Part shown: piece by piece, positions 13,891 to 20,656 of the stretch | How positions within the stretch are numbered: position 1 is the stretch's first letter | Layout of the letters: every line of letters starts with the position of its first letter | DNA from: a virus | Reading direction: 5' to 3' (one strand) | Virus record (IMG/VR): IMGVR_UViG_3300047276_000834 | Location: 1 to 23,119 of that record | Length of the DNA: 23,119 bases | The notes under the pieces: model-generated | What the model was told of the DNA's origin: nothing | Database searches by the model: none | The model's input: only the letters and a program-made list of their open reading frames with translations | Position numbers and translations under genes: made by a program

Positions 13891-14670
13891 GTGAGCTCGA
13901 CATCTAGCAACAAGCAGCCCCTGTTTATTGATCGTCCGTTATTTGATACGGTACGAGTAACTACTCAGACTGTTGGTAGTCAGGCCAGCAATACGGTGTT
14001 TGTGCAAGGCGGCCAGGCCCCATCGATCCTGGTGGACATGGACGCTGCTTTCAGCGAAGATAATAACAATGGTGGCGTAGTTGATTCCATCACCATTGTT
14101 CGTAACGATCAATATCGAGCAGCTGATTACACTGTTAGCAGTGGCACTTCTGGTACTGTTGTTGCCCTAACAAGCGGTCAAATTGTTTATGTTCAATCGA
14201 CTGCCGTACTTACCAACGGTACTGCAAGTGGTGTTGGTTATTACACTTACACTGGTTCTGGCACGTTAACGGGTGTTAACACAGCTCTTAACTATTCTGG
14301 CGCAACTGTTAGTGGCTTCCAATTCCAAGGGGTTGGCTATGGCTACCAACCGGCTGTAACGTTCGTTTTTTATCAGACTCGAAATACAACTACTCCTATT
14401 CCAGCTAGTGGCGACTATCGCGTCTTGTTCTCCAAAACTGTTCCGGCCAATAGTGGTATTGTCGACTGTTCTGATGTAATGCCTCAACTTGCAGTTCCTA
14501 TGCCTACGGCAGGGAACACCAATGGACTTGGCGCTGGCGCACCTCTTCGAAACAAGGGCATTTATCTAGAGCGAGGCGACCGTATTTACGTTGGCGTTTT
14601 TGCAGAAGGTCCTAATACCTCAGGGTATACCCCTGGTGCCCACATCTACGCGCAAGGCGGTTTCTTCTAA
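13891..14670 (+). CDS. Beta-rich structural protein
   Basis: The 259-residue product starts with GTG (weak ribosome-binding site). It is rich in Thr, Val, Gly and Ser with alternating strand patterns (DTVRVTTQTVGSQASNTVF, then TVVALTSGQIVYVQSTAVL) and ends with GDRIYVGVFAEGPNTSGYT and YAQGGFF. Such all-beta, Gly/Thr-rich proteins occur as phage tail, fibre or head-decoration components. Its position after the entry enzymes and before another structural gene agrees. No family is recognised. The next gene's start follows six bases after its stop. Confidence 0.72.
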   Translation: MSSTSSNKQPLFIDRPLFDTVRVTTQTVGSQASNTVFVQGGQAPSILVDMDAAFSEDNNNGGVVDSITIVRNDQYRAADYTVSSGTSGTVVALTSGQIVYVQSTAVLTNGTASGVGYYTYTGSGTLTGVNTALNYSGATVSGFQFQGVGYGYQPAVTFVFYQTRNTTTPIPASGDYRVLFSKTVPANSGIVDCSDVMPQLAVPMPTAGNTNGLGAGAPLRNKGIYLERGDRIYVGVFAEGPNTSGYTPGAHIYAQGGFF

Positions 14671-14676
14671 TTCATT

Positions 14677-16212
14677 GTGGTCAGATCTAAAAATAGTTTT
14701 GGATCCTTTTCTTCTTTTATTAAAGAAGAAAAGGATCCTTTTTCTTTAAAACCAATTACAACTGAGTTTTCAAAAGGGGCAGTTCCAGATTCTATCAGTG
14801 CAGCAAACAGAGAATCCGCCTGGTCAAGGTGGCGCCGTGGATATGAACTTGCCACTGCCGCTTTTTACGATAACGATTTTTCTTATTCATTTCAGTATCA
14901 AATTCCTGTGCCTTCGGGTACTCCAAGTTCTGTTGTTAATCCAAACCCAATCATTTCGGGTGTTTTCGTAGGATTTCCTACAACAAATAAAGAGCTGGGA
15001 ATGCACTGGGCCGGCTGGCGCTATGCCGGTTCAATGAGAAGTGACAAATTAAAAGATCCAATTACTAATAACAAGTTATATATTGAATCAATTACAGAAG
15101 ATAGAACAAACTGGTATGTAAAACTTGCAGGTTCCTGGAGCCCGGCAAATCCTCTTCCTCCGCCGTTTTACGTTGCGGTGCCAGGTGTTCCTGGAGGGCT
15201 TAAACCTTTAATTACGGAAATTCTTGAAGACAGAGTTATAACTGTTGGTGGAGATATTATCGACAAAGATACAATTGATCCAACTACACAAAAACGATAC
15301 GGTTATTCTCAAGCTGTTTTAACTGCAGTAAATCAAAATACCGGGGTTTTAACATTTAAAAAAGCCGGCTCTGTGCAGGTCACTCCAGACCAAGAATACT
15401 TAACTCCTTCTCCTGTACCTTTTACCGTTGGTAGATATCTTATTACTGGCGCCAGATTCTGCTGTTCTTGTCAAGATTTTACGCATCGAGATTATTCGTT
15501 CTTAACCAATCCATCCGCTAGTGATCGTAAGTTTTTCCCACGTACTAGCACTGCATCAATCAAGCCCGGTCGCTATGAGGTTACAACTTTAAGTGGTGTT
15601 GTAGATAATAATGCAATGAATAGAGCAACAGTCAATAGAAAAATGGATGTTTATGCCCCCTCTGGATTCGGGGTACCTTTTTCGCAATCTACAAAAACAA
15701 TCATTGACAATAAAGCGACAAGGGATAATGTTGGCGTTTATAGAGAATTCGGCGCAACTTATTTAAGATCTACATCAAATCCGGCAATTCCTGGCTCAAA
15801 GGCAGAAGGGATGCCAATGTATGAAGACTATGTTTCAACACAAGGAACTATTACAGCTCTCACAGATAACTGGACACCATTGCTTGATGAAATGAGATAT
15901 TGCAAACATATTTATGCGCTTAAATTTAAAGATAATACATTTCCGCCAGAGCCATCGGATTTTCCTGTGGAACGGGGAAGTATGGCAGCATGGGAGCAAA
16001 GACTTGTACAAAATACAGAAAATGAACAAAAAGAAGCTGCATCTTTCTTGATGACAAAATATTCTTTGGCTTCTATGGATGTTCCTCCTTACAACTGTCA
16101 AAGCCCAATGATGATGCCAATGATGCAAAAGCTATTCAACATTCCCGCTGAGTACATTGTAATGAGTGGCTTTACCATGTTTGACAAAAATGGTCAACCC
16201 TACAAACCTTAA
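14677..16212 (+). CDS. Large structural protein, family unknown
   Basis: This 511-residue protein starts with GTG. After a charged N-terminus, residues 40-65 (SAANRESAWSRWRRGYELAT) form a basic helical segment. Then come extended beta-rich regions (GVFVGFPTTNKELGMHWAGW, WYVKLAGSWSPANP), a Cys cluster CCSCQDFTHRDYSF around residue 262 that could bind metal, and a helical C-terminus (MAAWEQRLVQNTENEQKEAA) with a Met/Pro-rich stretch (CQSPMMMPMMQKLFNIP). It is more AT-rich than the capsid genes. Size and context suggest a tail or baseplate-like component, or a virion protein of unknown role. Codons 9-22 encode a perfect hairpin that looks like a terminator. No Shine-Dalgarno is clear. Confidence 0.72.
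   Translation: MVRSKNSFGSFSSFIKEEKDPFSLKPITTEFSKGAVPDSISAANRESAWSRWRRGYELATAAFYDNDFSYSFQYQIPVPSGTPSSVVNPNPIISGVFVGFPTTNKELGMHWAGWRYAGSMRSDKLKDPITNNKLYIESITEDRTNWYVKLAGSWSPANPLPPPFYVAVPGVPGGLKPLITEILEDRVITVGGDIIDKDTIDPTTQKRYGYSQAVLTAVNQNTGVLTFKKAGSVQVTPDQEYLTPSPVPFTVGRYLITGARFCCSCQDFTHRDYSFLTNPSASDRKFFPRTSTASIKPGRYEVTTLSGVVDNNAMNRATVNRKMDVYAPSGFGVPFSQSTKTIIDNKATRDNVGVYREFGATYLRSTSNPAIPGSKAEGMPMYEDYVSTQGTITALTDNWTPLLDEMRYCKHIYALKFKDNTFPPEPSDFPVERGSMAAWEQRLVQNTENEQKEAASFLMTKYSLASMDVPPYNCQSPMMMPMMQKLFNIPAEYIVMSGFTMFDKNGQPYKP
14701..14743 (+). terminator. Perfect 17-bp hairpin with T-run inside coding sequence
   Basis: The arms 14701-14717 and 14722-14738 are exact reverse complements (starting GGATCCTTTTC), with loop TATT, and are followed by TTTTTCTTT. 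It has the form of an intrinsic terminator or attenuator, but it lies at codons 9-22 of the structural gene that starts at 14677, and encodes FGSFSSFIKEEKDP. It may terminate most transcripts from the upstream gene. Confidence 0.65.
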
Positions 16213-16330
16213 GAAGTGTTAAATAAGGTATACTTATCTTAAGTCTCACAAGACTTGTTAGGAATTCCTTAAGAAGCGGCGACCAGTGATCTACGATTCC
16301 TAGGTTCTGGGGACGCAGCTCATCTCAACC
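16213..16330 (+). promoter_or_regulatory. Intergenic region with small hairpins and a TATACT box
   Basis: This gap holds TATACT (16229-16234), a 6-bp hairpin AAGTCT-CACA-AGACTT (16241-16256), the palindrome AGGAATTCCT (16260-16269), and ATCTACGAT (16289-16297), which is repeated inverted as ATCGTAGAT (16361-16369) inside the next gene. There is no Shine-Dalgarno before ATG 16331. A promoter or recombinase-binding region is possible, but nothing here is decisive. Confidence 0.4.
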
Positions 16331-16753
16331 ATGACCCAGCCCATCCCTGTGGACCAGCGGATCGTAGATGCTTACTTCCAGCTGAACGGTCAACGCAACA
16401 ACAAAGGTGCAGCCTGGTTGTTTGGCATGATCGCAACCTATGGCGTCAAGCCGGAAGATCTTGCATCCTTTGATTGGGGACCAAACAACACCTTGGTCCT
16501 AAACAATAAAAAACGCCCTGTGAACCCGCTGCATCCACAGTGGGTTTTCTTGTTTGACCTACAAAAAAAGCGGCCTTGCGAACTGCAAGACCGCCTGGAG
16601 TCCCTTGCTCTTCACCTTTATCGTTTGATGGCTCACCAAGCCATCGACCTTAACGTTACGGACTTACTGCTTGCACACAGCATGCGTAAGAACCACTACA
16701 AATCCATCAAGCAACGGCAGCCATCTTCTCCTGTTTACGCAGGTGTTTCCTGA
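16331..16753 (+). CDS. Degenerate tyrosine-recombinase-like protein
   Basis: The 140-residue product resembles a shortened catalytic domain of cyanobacterial or cyanophage tyrosine integrases. FGMIATYGVKPEDLASFDW aligns by eye with the 'maaYGLRnhEvfrlD' motif that carries the first catalytic Arg, here replaced by Lys. Next, LVLNNKKRPVNPLHPQWVF matches the 'GKTG-R-v-PlhPeWv' strand. LYRLMAHQAI then LLLAHSMRKNHYKSI resemble the 'LRHAwAI' and 'MGHS...Y' parts, but lack the HxxR pair. If the match is right, the protein has kept the fold and DNA-binding face but probably not strand-transfer activity. It converges with an excisionase-like gene, as in a decayed lysogeny module. It could be another small DNA-binding protein altogether. 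Confidence 0.5.
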   Translation: MTQPIPVDQRIVDAYFQLNGQRNNKGAAWLFGMIATYGVKPEDLASFDWGPNNTLVLNNKKRPVNPLHPQWVFLFDLQKKRPCELQDRLESLALHLYRLMAHQAIDLNVTDLLLAHSMRKNHYKSIKQRQPSSPVYAGVS

Positions 16754-16925
16754 CAGCTTCAACGTTCCAGCGGTAGCTATCACGCGACATACAGCCAGGA
16801 AAGGCGGCGAAATGCGGCCCCAGCTTTAAGGTGCCGTCATCGCGCATTCGGAAGAGTTCCTTGCGATCAATTCCAAGGAGCTCCTCTGCTCTGGCAACGG
16901 AGACCCAGCCTCTGGTTTGAGCCAT
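16707..16925 (-). CDS. Excisionase-like helix-turn-helix protein
   Basis: A 72-residue protein with a MerR/Xis-type winged helix: WVSVARAEELLGIDRKELF gives the helix-turn-helix, RMRDDGTLKLGPHFA the wing turn, and YRWNVEAVRKHLRKQEK the last helix. The pattern 'v..a.elLGi.r..l.rlr..G.Lk.G.hf...W.v.av...L' is common in small excisionases and their regulators in cyanobacterial elements. It is transcribed toward the integrase-like gene and overlaps its 3' end by 47 bases, and it faces away from the HNH gene at 17066. It could be a directionality factor left from an integration module, or a repressor acting at the repeats in the 16926-17065 gap. Confidence 0.72.
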   Translation of the reverse strand: MAQTRGWVSVARAEELLGIDRKELFRMRDDGTLKLGPHFAAFPGCMSRDSYRWNVEAVRKHLRKQEKMAAVA

Positions 16926-17065
16926 GACTTAGGCGTCAGGGTGAACAACTCTCGTACGGTAACGGGTTAAGACCCTGGGTCAAGGGTGTTCATACTTTTT
17001 TAAGCCTAACGTGAACTTGTGTAAAGCTTAAGGAAATTAGAATGAGTTAACGGCAACTAAAGAGC
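16926..17065. promoter_or_regulatory. Divergent intergenic region with repeated GTGAAC/GTTCA sites
   Basis: The gap between the divergent excisionase-like and HNH genes holds GTGAAC at 16941 and 17011, the inverted TGTTCA at 16987-16992, a short stem GACCC-T-GGGTC (16971-16981) and a run of six T residues after position 16995. The spaced GTGAAC half-sites could be operators for the neighbouring helix-turn-helix protein. Confidence 0.4.
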
Positions 17066-17491
17066 ATGTATTACAGCGAGCATGAGCCGATTGCTTTACT
17101 CGTTGAAGTCACGCCAAAGTTAGCAAAGAAACGATTTAGAGACGAAATTTATAAATCCTGGAATCATCAATGCGCTTACTGTGGCGATGATGCTACGAGC
17201 TTGGATCATGTTATCCCACGTCATAAATCGGGGGAAACCACTCGAAAAAATCTAGTGCCAGCATGTCGGCGTTGCAATGCCTCTAAGGCTTCTTACAAGT
17301 TGCATGAATGGTATCACAATCAAGACTTCTTCTCCAAGGCTAGGCTCAATAGAATTGAAAGATGGATTGACCAAGATCCCTTCCAGATGCTGTATTGGGA
17401 GAAAGAGGCGGATCATTCTCTAGTGCATATCAATCATGTCGGACAAACGAAAGAAAGCAGTAGCTGCCTCCAAGCAATATCAGAAGGATAA
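17066..17491 (+). CDS. McrA-type HNH endonuclease
   Basis: The 141-residue protein contains the complete McrA-like HNH motif between residues 30 and 80: SWNHQCAYCGDDATSLDHVI, then PRHKSGETTRKNLVPACRRC and NASKAS. Two CxxC pairs bind structural zinc, and the DHV-His with the downstream Asn form the metal-dependent nuclease site. Residues 85-141 are a helical tail with an aromatic segment (LHEWYHNQDFF, then DPFQMLYW). It is a free-standing phage HNH nuclease, possibly a homing enzyme. In other phages an HNH protein assists terminase, but here it is far from terL. AAAGAG precedes the ATG. The last 56 bases overlap the next gene. Confidence 0.88.
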   Translation: MYYSEHEPIALLVEVTPKLAKKRFRDEIYKSWNHQCAYCGDDATSLDHVIPRHKSGETTRKNLVPACRRCNASKASYKLHEWYHNQDFFSKARLNRIERWIDQDPFQMLYWEKEADHSLVHINHVGQTKESSSCLQAISEG

Positions 17492-17723
17492 GATGGAGTG
17501 CAACAAGCCACAACGCGCTCCAAAAGGTGATAAACACAAGTATGTTGTAAAGGCTTGCCAGGACGGCAAAGAAGCAATTGTCCGTTTTGGAGCCAGGGGA
17601 TATCAAGATTTTCTTCAGCATAAAGATGAGGGAAGACGTGCTAACTTCAAGGCCAGGCACAACTGTTCCGAGAAGAAGGACAAACTGACTCCCGGCTGGT
17701 GGGCCTGTAACTACAACTGGTAA
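17436..17723 (+). CDS. DUF5754-like small basic protein
   Basis: This 95-residue protein has a basic, disordered N-terminus (SDKRKKAVAASKQYQKDK) and then a compact conserved part: KYVVKACQDGKEAIVRFGAR, then EGRRANFKARHNCSEKKDKL and TPGWWACNYNW. The 'R..F.ARH.C...kDK.tpgyWsC..W' ending matches my memory of DUF5754, a small family in T4-like cyanophages and some large viruses with no known function. The conserved His and Cys residues could bind metal. It starts inside the end of the HNH gene, overlapping 56 bases, which implies coupled translation. Confidence 0.75.
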   Translation: MSDKRKKAVAASKQYQKDKMECNKPQRAPKGDKHKYVVKACQDGKEAIVRFGARGYQDFLQHKDEGRRANFKARHNCSEKKDKLTPGWWACNYNW

Positions 17724-17727
17724 CTCC

Positions 17728-17853
17728 ATGGCAAAACCCAAGTCATCTGGCGCAATCAAAATTGAATCCAAGCCGAAAAAGACAAAACAAGGACAAGGGT
17801 TACACTCCTTGCCTAATCATGGACGCAAGAAAACTCGCGGTCAAGGTAAGTAG
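17728..17853 (+). CDS. Small basic protein, 41 aa
   Basis: A short frame from ATG 17728, four bases after the previous stop, to TAG 17851-17853. The product is very basic and Gly/Lys-rich: AKPKSSGAIKIESKPKKTKQ, then LHSLPNHGRKKTRGQGK. The clean spacing to the gene before it and the compositional bias support a real gene. It resembles small Lys-rich proteins coded near DUF5754-type genes in cyanophages, as far as I remember, but has no known function. Confidence 0.62.
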   Translation: MAKPKSSGAIKIESKPKKTKQGQGLHSLPNHGRKKTRGQGK

Positions 17854-17869
17854 AATTTGTGTATGATTG

Positions 17870-17888
17870 GGGGTAACTTGGTTACCCC
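17870..17888 (+). promoter_or_regulatory. Hairpin abutting the lysozyme start codon
   Basis: GGGGTAAC-TTG-GTTACCCC is a perfect 8-bp inverted repeat ending two bases before ATG 17891. TATGAT (17862-17867) and TAGAAT (17851-17856) lie just upstream as possible -10 boxes. With no Shine-Dalgarno between stem and ATG, the hairpin is a candidate translational switch or operator for the lysozyme gene. Confidence 0.6.
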
Positions 17889-17890
17889 TT

Positions 17891-18556
17891 ATGTCTGACT
17901 TTTCTGGTGCGATTGAATTAATCAGGAAGTACGAGGGGTATAACGAGAAGGCATACCCCGATCCTTCTACGGGTGCCGAACCGTACACCATTGGTTACGG
18001 CACTCAATATTATCCAGACGGATCTCCAGTCAGGCGGGGCCATCTCTGCACGAAACGCAAAGCCCTGGAGTATCTGTACCATGAATTGGAAGTACTGGAC
18101 ACCGAGCTGAAGCGGTTGAACCTGGGGCTTGATGAATCAATGCACCAAGCGCTTCTTTCGTTCATTCACTCAGTTGGCTGGAACTCTTTCCTATACAGCA
18201 ACATCATTGACTGCTTAGAACAAGAGGACTGGCGTGGTGCCAGCGAAGAAATTCCCAAGTGGGTCTTTGATCAAGACCACAAGATGGTGGGAGCTCTTCT
18301 GCATCGCCGCCAGGAAGAAGTCTCACTGTTCCTGCGTGAAATCAACGATAACACCTGGGTCTCTACGGAGATTCTATTGACGGCGTTTCGGAACTATTCT
18401 GCAGCCACACACCAGGTCCGTGCCATCCGCCTTCTGGAAGAAGCCATCAACCCTTATACACTGTCTGAATTTGCCAACAACTTTCGAATCGAAGAAGATC
18501 CCTGGAACGCATCCGAGTTCGATGATTTCGAGCTAAAAGGCATCTGTGACATTTAG
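17891..18556 (+). CDS. Phage lysozyme (GH24 endolysin)
   Basis: This enzyme hydrolyses the glycan backbone of peptidoglycan and probably releases progeny at lysis. From ATG 17891 it has 221 residues. The T4-type catalytic triad is visible with correct spacing: Glu15 in IRKYEGYNEKAY, Asp24 in YPDPSTGAEP, and Thr33 in YTIGYGTQYYPDG. Further family features are ALLSFIHSVGWNSF and a GALLHRRQEEVSLFL segment at the end of the domain. Residues 155-221 are an extra, acidic helical tail (TAFRNYSAATHQVRAIRLLE onward) not usual in GH24 enzymes, which could target the enzyme or bind a partner. No signal peptide is seen, so release would need a holin. An upstream in-frame ATG at 17867 would read through the hairpin and is rejected. 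Confidence 0.92.
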   Translation: MSDFSGAIELIRKYEGYNEKAYPDPSTGAEPYTIGYGTQYYPDGSPVRRGHLCTKRKALEYLYHELEVLDTELKRLNLGLDESMHQALLSFIHSVGWNSFLYSNIIDCLEQEDWRGASEEIPKWVFDQDHKMVGALLHRRQEEVSLFLREINDNTWVSTEILLTAFRNYSAATHQVRAIRLLEEAINPYTLSEFANNFRIEEDPWNASEFDDFELKGICDI

Positions 18557-18580
18557 CTCTAGAATAGTTCTAATTGAAGC

Positions 18581-18880
18581 ATGCGATTAGGAATGGACCG
18601 ATCGGTTGAACCTCGTGAGTTTGAGCTTCCATTAGAGCTTCAATTTTCCATGCGCAAGGCAGAGCTTCAAGCGCAGGAAATGACCTGGGAACAATTATAT
18701 GCCGCACTCTTAAATCTGTACCACCAACGGCTCATGGAGTGGTATGCAGTCAAGTCGTTGATGGCCGATGAGAATGTCAATATCGAATTTGATATCCCCA
18801 CCGATTTAGAATTAGCAGAACTCGCCGCCGCATGTATTTACGACGACGAGGACGATGACGACGATCTTCAGCCGTTCTGA
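18581..18880 (+). CDS. nblA: NblA-like phycobilisome degradation protein
   Basis: NblA is a small helical adaptor that brings cyanobacterial phycobilisomes to Clp protease during starvation, and freshwater and marine cyanophages carry versions of it. Residues 15-62 match the NblA helix-loop-helix pattern: ELPLELQFSMRKAELQAQEM corresponds to 'LsLEQQFSiR..E.Qvq.M', and TWEQLYAALLNLYHQRLMEW to 'sreQa...L..LYkqmm.re'. The remaining 38 residues are acidic (IPTDLELAELAAAC then DDEDDDDDLQPF), longer than in the about 60-residue host proteins. A phage copy could dismantle light-harvesting antennae and supply amino acids. The gene follows the lysozyme by 24 bases containing a TAGAA-TAG-TTCTA inverted repeat, and its end overlaps the opposing DUF3310 gene by 13 bases. 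Confidence 0.68.
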   Translation: MRLGMDRSVEPREFELPLELQFSMRKAELQAQEMTWEQLYAALLNLYHQRLMEWYAVKSLMADENVNIEFDIPTDLELAELAAACIYDDEDDDDDLQPF

Positions 18881-19410
18881 GCCTCTTTAAATTGAACGAG
18901 GCGGTCTAAGTACCACCGACATTTTTTCAAGTCGGTTACTCCTCCTTTATTTTTCCAACGCCATAAATATTTGACGCAGTTCCCCTGGAGGTAACCTTCA
19001 TAAGCTTCAGGGCTTAGCTGCGCTTCTATGGCTTCGATGCATTCAATTCCGCCGCCATCAGTGTAATGCAGAGGATGATCAACTGTATCGGGAATAATCC
19101 TGGGGGTTTCTTCTTTTACAGCCCAGGGAACAGGACAAACACCATCCTTGCATTCAGGAGAAAACCCAGATAGCTCTGAAAAGTCTACCGCTGTATTTGC
19201 AACGGTGATTTGATCTACCGGAGCAAACCACGACGTTTTGCCGACAAAATCTGCTCCATCTCCCCCGGCTCCTCCAGTTCCAGTACCAGAGACTTCGGAC
19301 GTGGTGCTGCTCCCATTGCCAGACCCTCCTCCATCGACGGAATGTAACCCGTCATTCCAGGCCGTGCCCCCTCGAGCTCCAGACTCTGCCTTGGAATCCC
19401 CTCTTCGCAT
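18868..19410 (-). CDS. DUF3310 (SaV-like) protein, with overlapping N-terminal frame
   Basis: The C-terminal 70 residues are a clear DUF3310 domain: DHPLHYTDGGGIECIEAIEA, then GYLQGNCVKYLWRWKNKGG and LKKCRWYLDRLV. This phage family is of uncertain function; it is often coded near nucleotide-metabolism genes. The first 65 codons or so are Gly/Ser/Thr-rich and share their DNA with the C-terminus of the next gene upstream (19215-19565) in another frame. No ATG, GTG or TTG occurs in this frame between that overlap and the domain, so the start must be at 19410 or the domain is reached by a -1 ribosomal shift from the upstream frame. Residues between overlap and domain include a CKDGVCPVPW motif. 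Confidence 0.78.
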   Translation of the reverse strand: MRRGDSKAESGARGGTAWNDGLHSVDGGGSGNGSSTTSEVSGTGTGGAGGDGADFVGKTSWFAPVDQITVANTAVDFSELSGFSPECKDGVCPVPWAVKEETPRIIPDTVDHPLHYTDGGGIECIEAIEAQLSPEAYEGYLQGNCVKYLWRWKNKGGVTDLKKCRWYLDRLVQFKEAQNG

Positions 19411-19565
19411 AGTGTTAGACCACGATTGTACTGGTCATACAATGGTACATCATTTTCTTCGTTATCAAGATCAGTACCAAATGTTGCCTGGCTCAAGCAA
19501 CGGCACATGACTTCGTCAATGATGTTTTGACCAAGGCCGTCGCGGTAATCTGCGAAGTTATGCAT
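19215..19565 (-). CDS. Acidic protein of unknown function overlapping DUF3310 gene
   Basis: This 116-residue frame starts at ATG 19565, in the 41-base divergent gap with the plus-strand gene at 19607. It has a helical N-terminus (HNFADYRDGLGQNIIDEVMC), an acidic middle (FGTDLDNEENDVPLYDQYNR) and a C-terminus of normal composition (GYIPSMEEGLAMGAAPRPKS, then LEEPGEMEQILSAKRRGLLR). In the 196 bases shared with the DUF3310 frame, this frame reads as the more protein-like, and the other as low-complexity. A single coding gene joined to DUF3310 by a frameshift is possible, so this could be the N-terminal half of a fused protein. No family is recognised. Confidence 0.6.
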   Translation of the reverse strand: MHNFADYRDGLGQNIIDEVMCRCLSQATFGTDLDNEENDVPLYDQYNRGLTLCEEGIPRQSLELEGARPGMTGYIPSMEEGLAMGAAPRPKSLVLELEEPGEMEQILSAKRRGLLR

Positions 19566-19606
19566 GGGAATATCTTGGCCTAAATTGCCTCGATTACAAT
19601 ATTAAC

Positions 19607-20068
19607 ATGGCAAGATTCTATAACCCACGCAGAGAAAATATTGACCGGCCGGTGGATACACCAGTTGGTTACAGGGGCCGTGTCCAATACGATCCGCAAC
19701 AAGACTCCGGTTCTTCTGGTGGAGAGGTTACTGATCTAACTCCCGAACGTCAATACGATGTCGACTTGCGTCGTCTTAGTCGAGATGAACGCGCAACAGC
19801 TGGAGCGGCCGATACTGCAAATACAGTCCAACAAGCGCGTGTCTCCAGGTTTCTCAAAGCCTCGCGTCTTGCAGAAAAATATAGATCTCAAGCTGATACG
19901 CGGTATCCAAATATTGGCACGTCAGAAAGAAGATTGCCCGCTTCCAGGGCTGGTGTTGTTCTCCCAAGTCTAGGCGAAGCACCTGGGGCAAGGGGCAGTG
20001 TTAACTACCCCAATAAACCACAACCTCGCTCAGGCAAGCCTTACAACTGGCTTGATGATTTTAGTTGA
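19607..20068 (+). CDS. Arg/Gly-rich protein of unknown function
   Basis: The 153-residue product is probably largely disordered and rich in Arg, Asp, Gly and Pro: ARFYNPRRENIDRPVDTPVG at the start, a central helix QQARVSRFLKASRLAEKYRS, and a tail ending PQPRSGKPYNWLDDFS. A TACAAT hexamer lies about 20 bases before the ATG and could be a -10 box. The stop codon directly abuts the stop of the dCTP deaminase gene on the other strand, with no gap. Function is unknown; such sequences are common among minor virion proteins. Confidence 0.65.
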   Translation: MARFYNPRRENIDRPVDTPVGYRGRVQYDPQQDSGSSGGEVTDLTPERQYDVDLRRLSRDERATAGAADTANTVQQARVSRFLKASRLAEKYRSQADTRYPNIGTSERRLPASRAGVVLPSLGEAPGARGSVNYPNKPQPRSGKPYNWLDDFS

Positions 20069-20656
20069 TTAAACCTTACTGAAGACAACTTCAGGAGCTT
20101 GGTTTTGATACTTGCCCTTACGATCTTGGTAGCTGACCTCACAAGGATTCCCGCGATAGAACAGCAGCTGGGTCACGCCCTCATCGGCGTAAATGCGATT
20201 GAAGAGTCCAGTGCAGTTACTGATCTCCAGCGTGAGATAACCTTCCCATCCGCTTTCGGCCGGTGTGATATTCACAAGAATGCCGGAGCGGGCGTAAGTA
20301 GATTTACCGACCGCAACAACGGTTACATCACGGGGGAGCTTGAGGCGTTCACGTGCCACGCCCAAGCAATATCCGTAAGGGGGCAGTAGAAAATACTGAC
20401 CTTTCTCATCCTCCAGCAATTCAGCTTTCGTTAAGATTTCAGGTTTAAAGTCCTTTGGGTCGCACTCGCCCTCAGAGATGCGTCCAAAAATAAGACATTG
20501 CTCTGGTGATAAGCGAATGTCGTAACCATAAGAGCTCAAGCCATAGCTCAGAATACGACGGCCATTTTCCTTGCTAACGAGACGATCCTGGAAAGGAACA
20601 ATCATCTCTTCTTCTTCTGCAAGGCGACGGATTTCTTTATCGCAGAGAACGCTCAT
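20069..20656 (-). CDS. dcd: dCTP deaminase
   Basis: The enzyme deaminates dCTP to dUTP, which feeds thymidylate synthesis during phage replication. The 195-residue length equals the bacterial enzyme's (about 193). Motifs of the dUTPase-fold superfamily are in order: SSYGYDIRLSPE at 41-52 (substrate pocket), YFLLPPYGYCLGVA at 88-101, GKSTYARSGILVNITPAESG at 117-136 with phosphate-binding Ser/Arg residues, and EGYLTLEISN with Glu144 as the catalytic Glu equivalent to Glu138 in E. coli. The closing segment KYQNQAPEVVFSKV matches the nucleotide-covering tail. A bifunctional dCTP deaminase/dUTPase cannot be excluded. It is the last gene of the minus-strand cluster, after the methyltransferase-like gene. 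Confidence 0.93.
   Translation of the reverse strand: MSVLCDKEIRRLAEEEEMIVPFQDRLVSKENGRRILSYGLSSYGYDIRLSPEQCLIFGRISEGECDPKDFKPEILTKAELLEDEKGQYFLLPPYGYCLGVARERLKLPRDVTVVAVGKSTYARSGILVNITPAESGWEGYLTLEISNCTGLFNRIYADEGVTQLLFYRGNPCEVSYQDRKGKYQNQAPEVVFSKV

Noticed and set aside
13220-13891. Intron around the second HNH gene
   Set aside because: I found no P/Q/R/S group I core or group II domain V-like hairpin, and both flanking genes look complete.
17867-17890. Upstream ATG for the lysozyme
   Set aside because: The extra eight residues are encoded by the hairpin 17870-17888, and GH24 enzymes usually begin close to the catalytic Glu, as from 17891.
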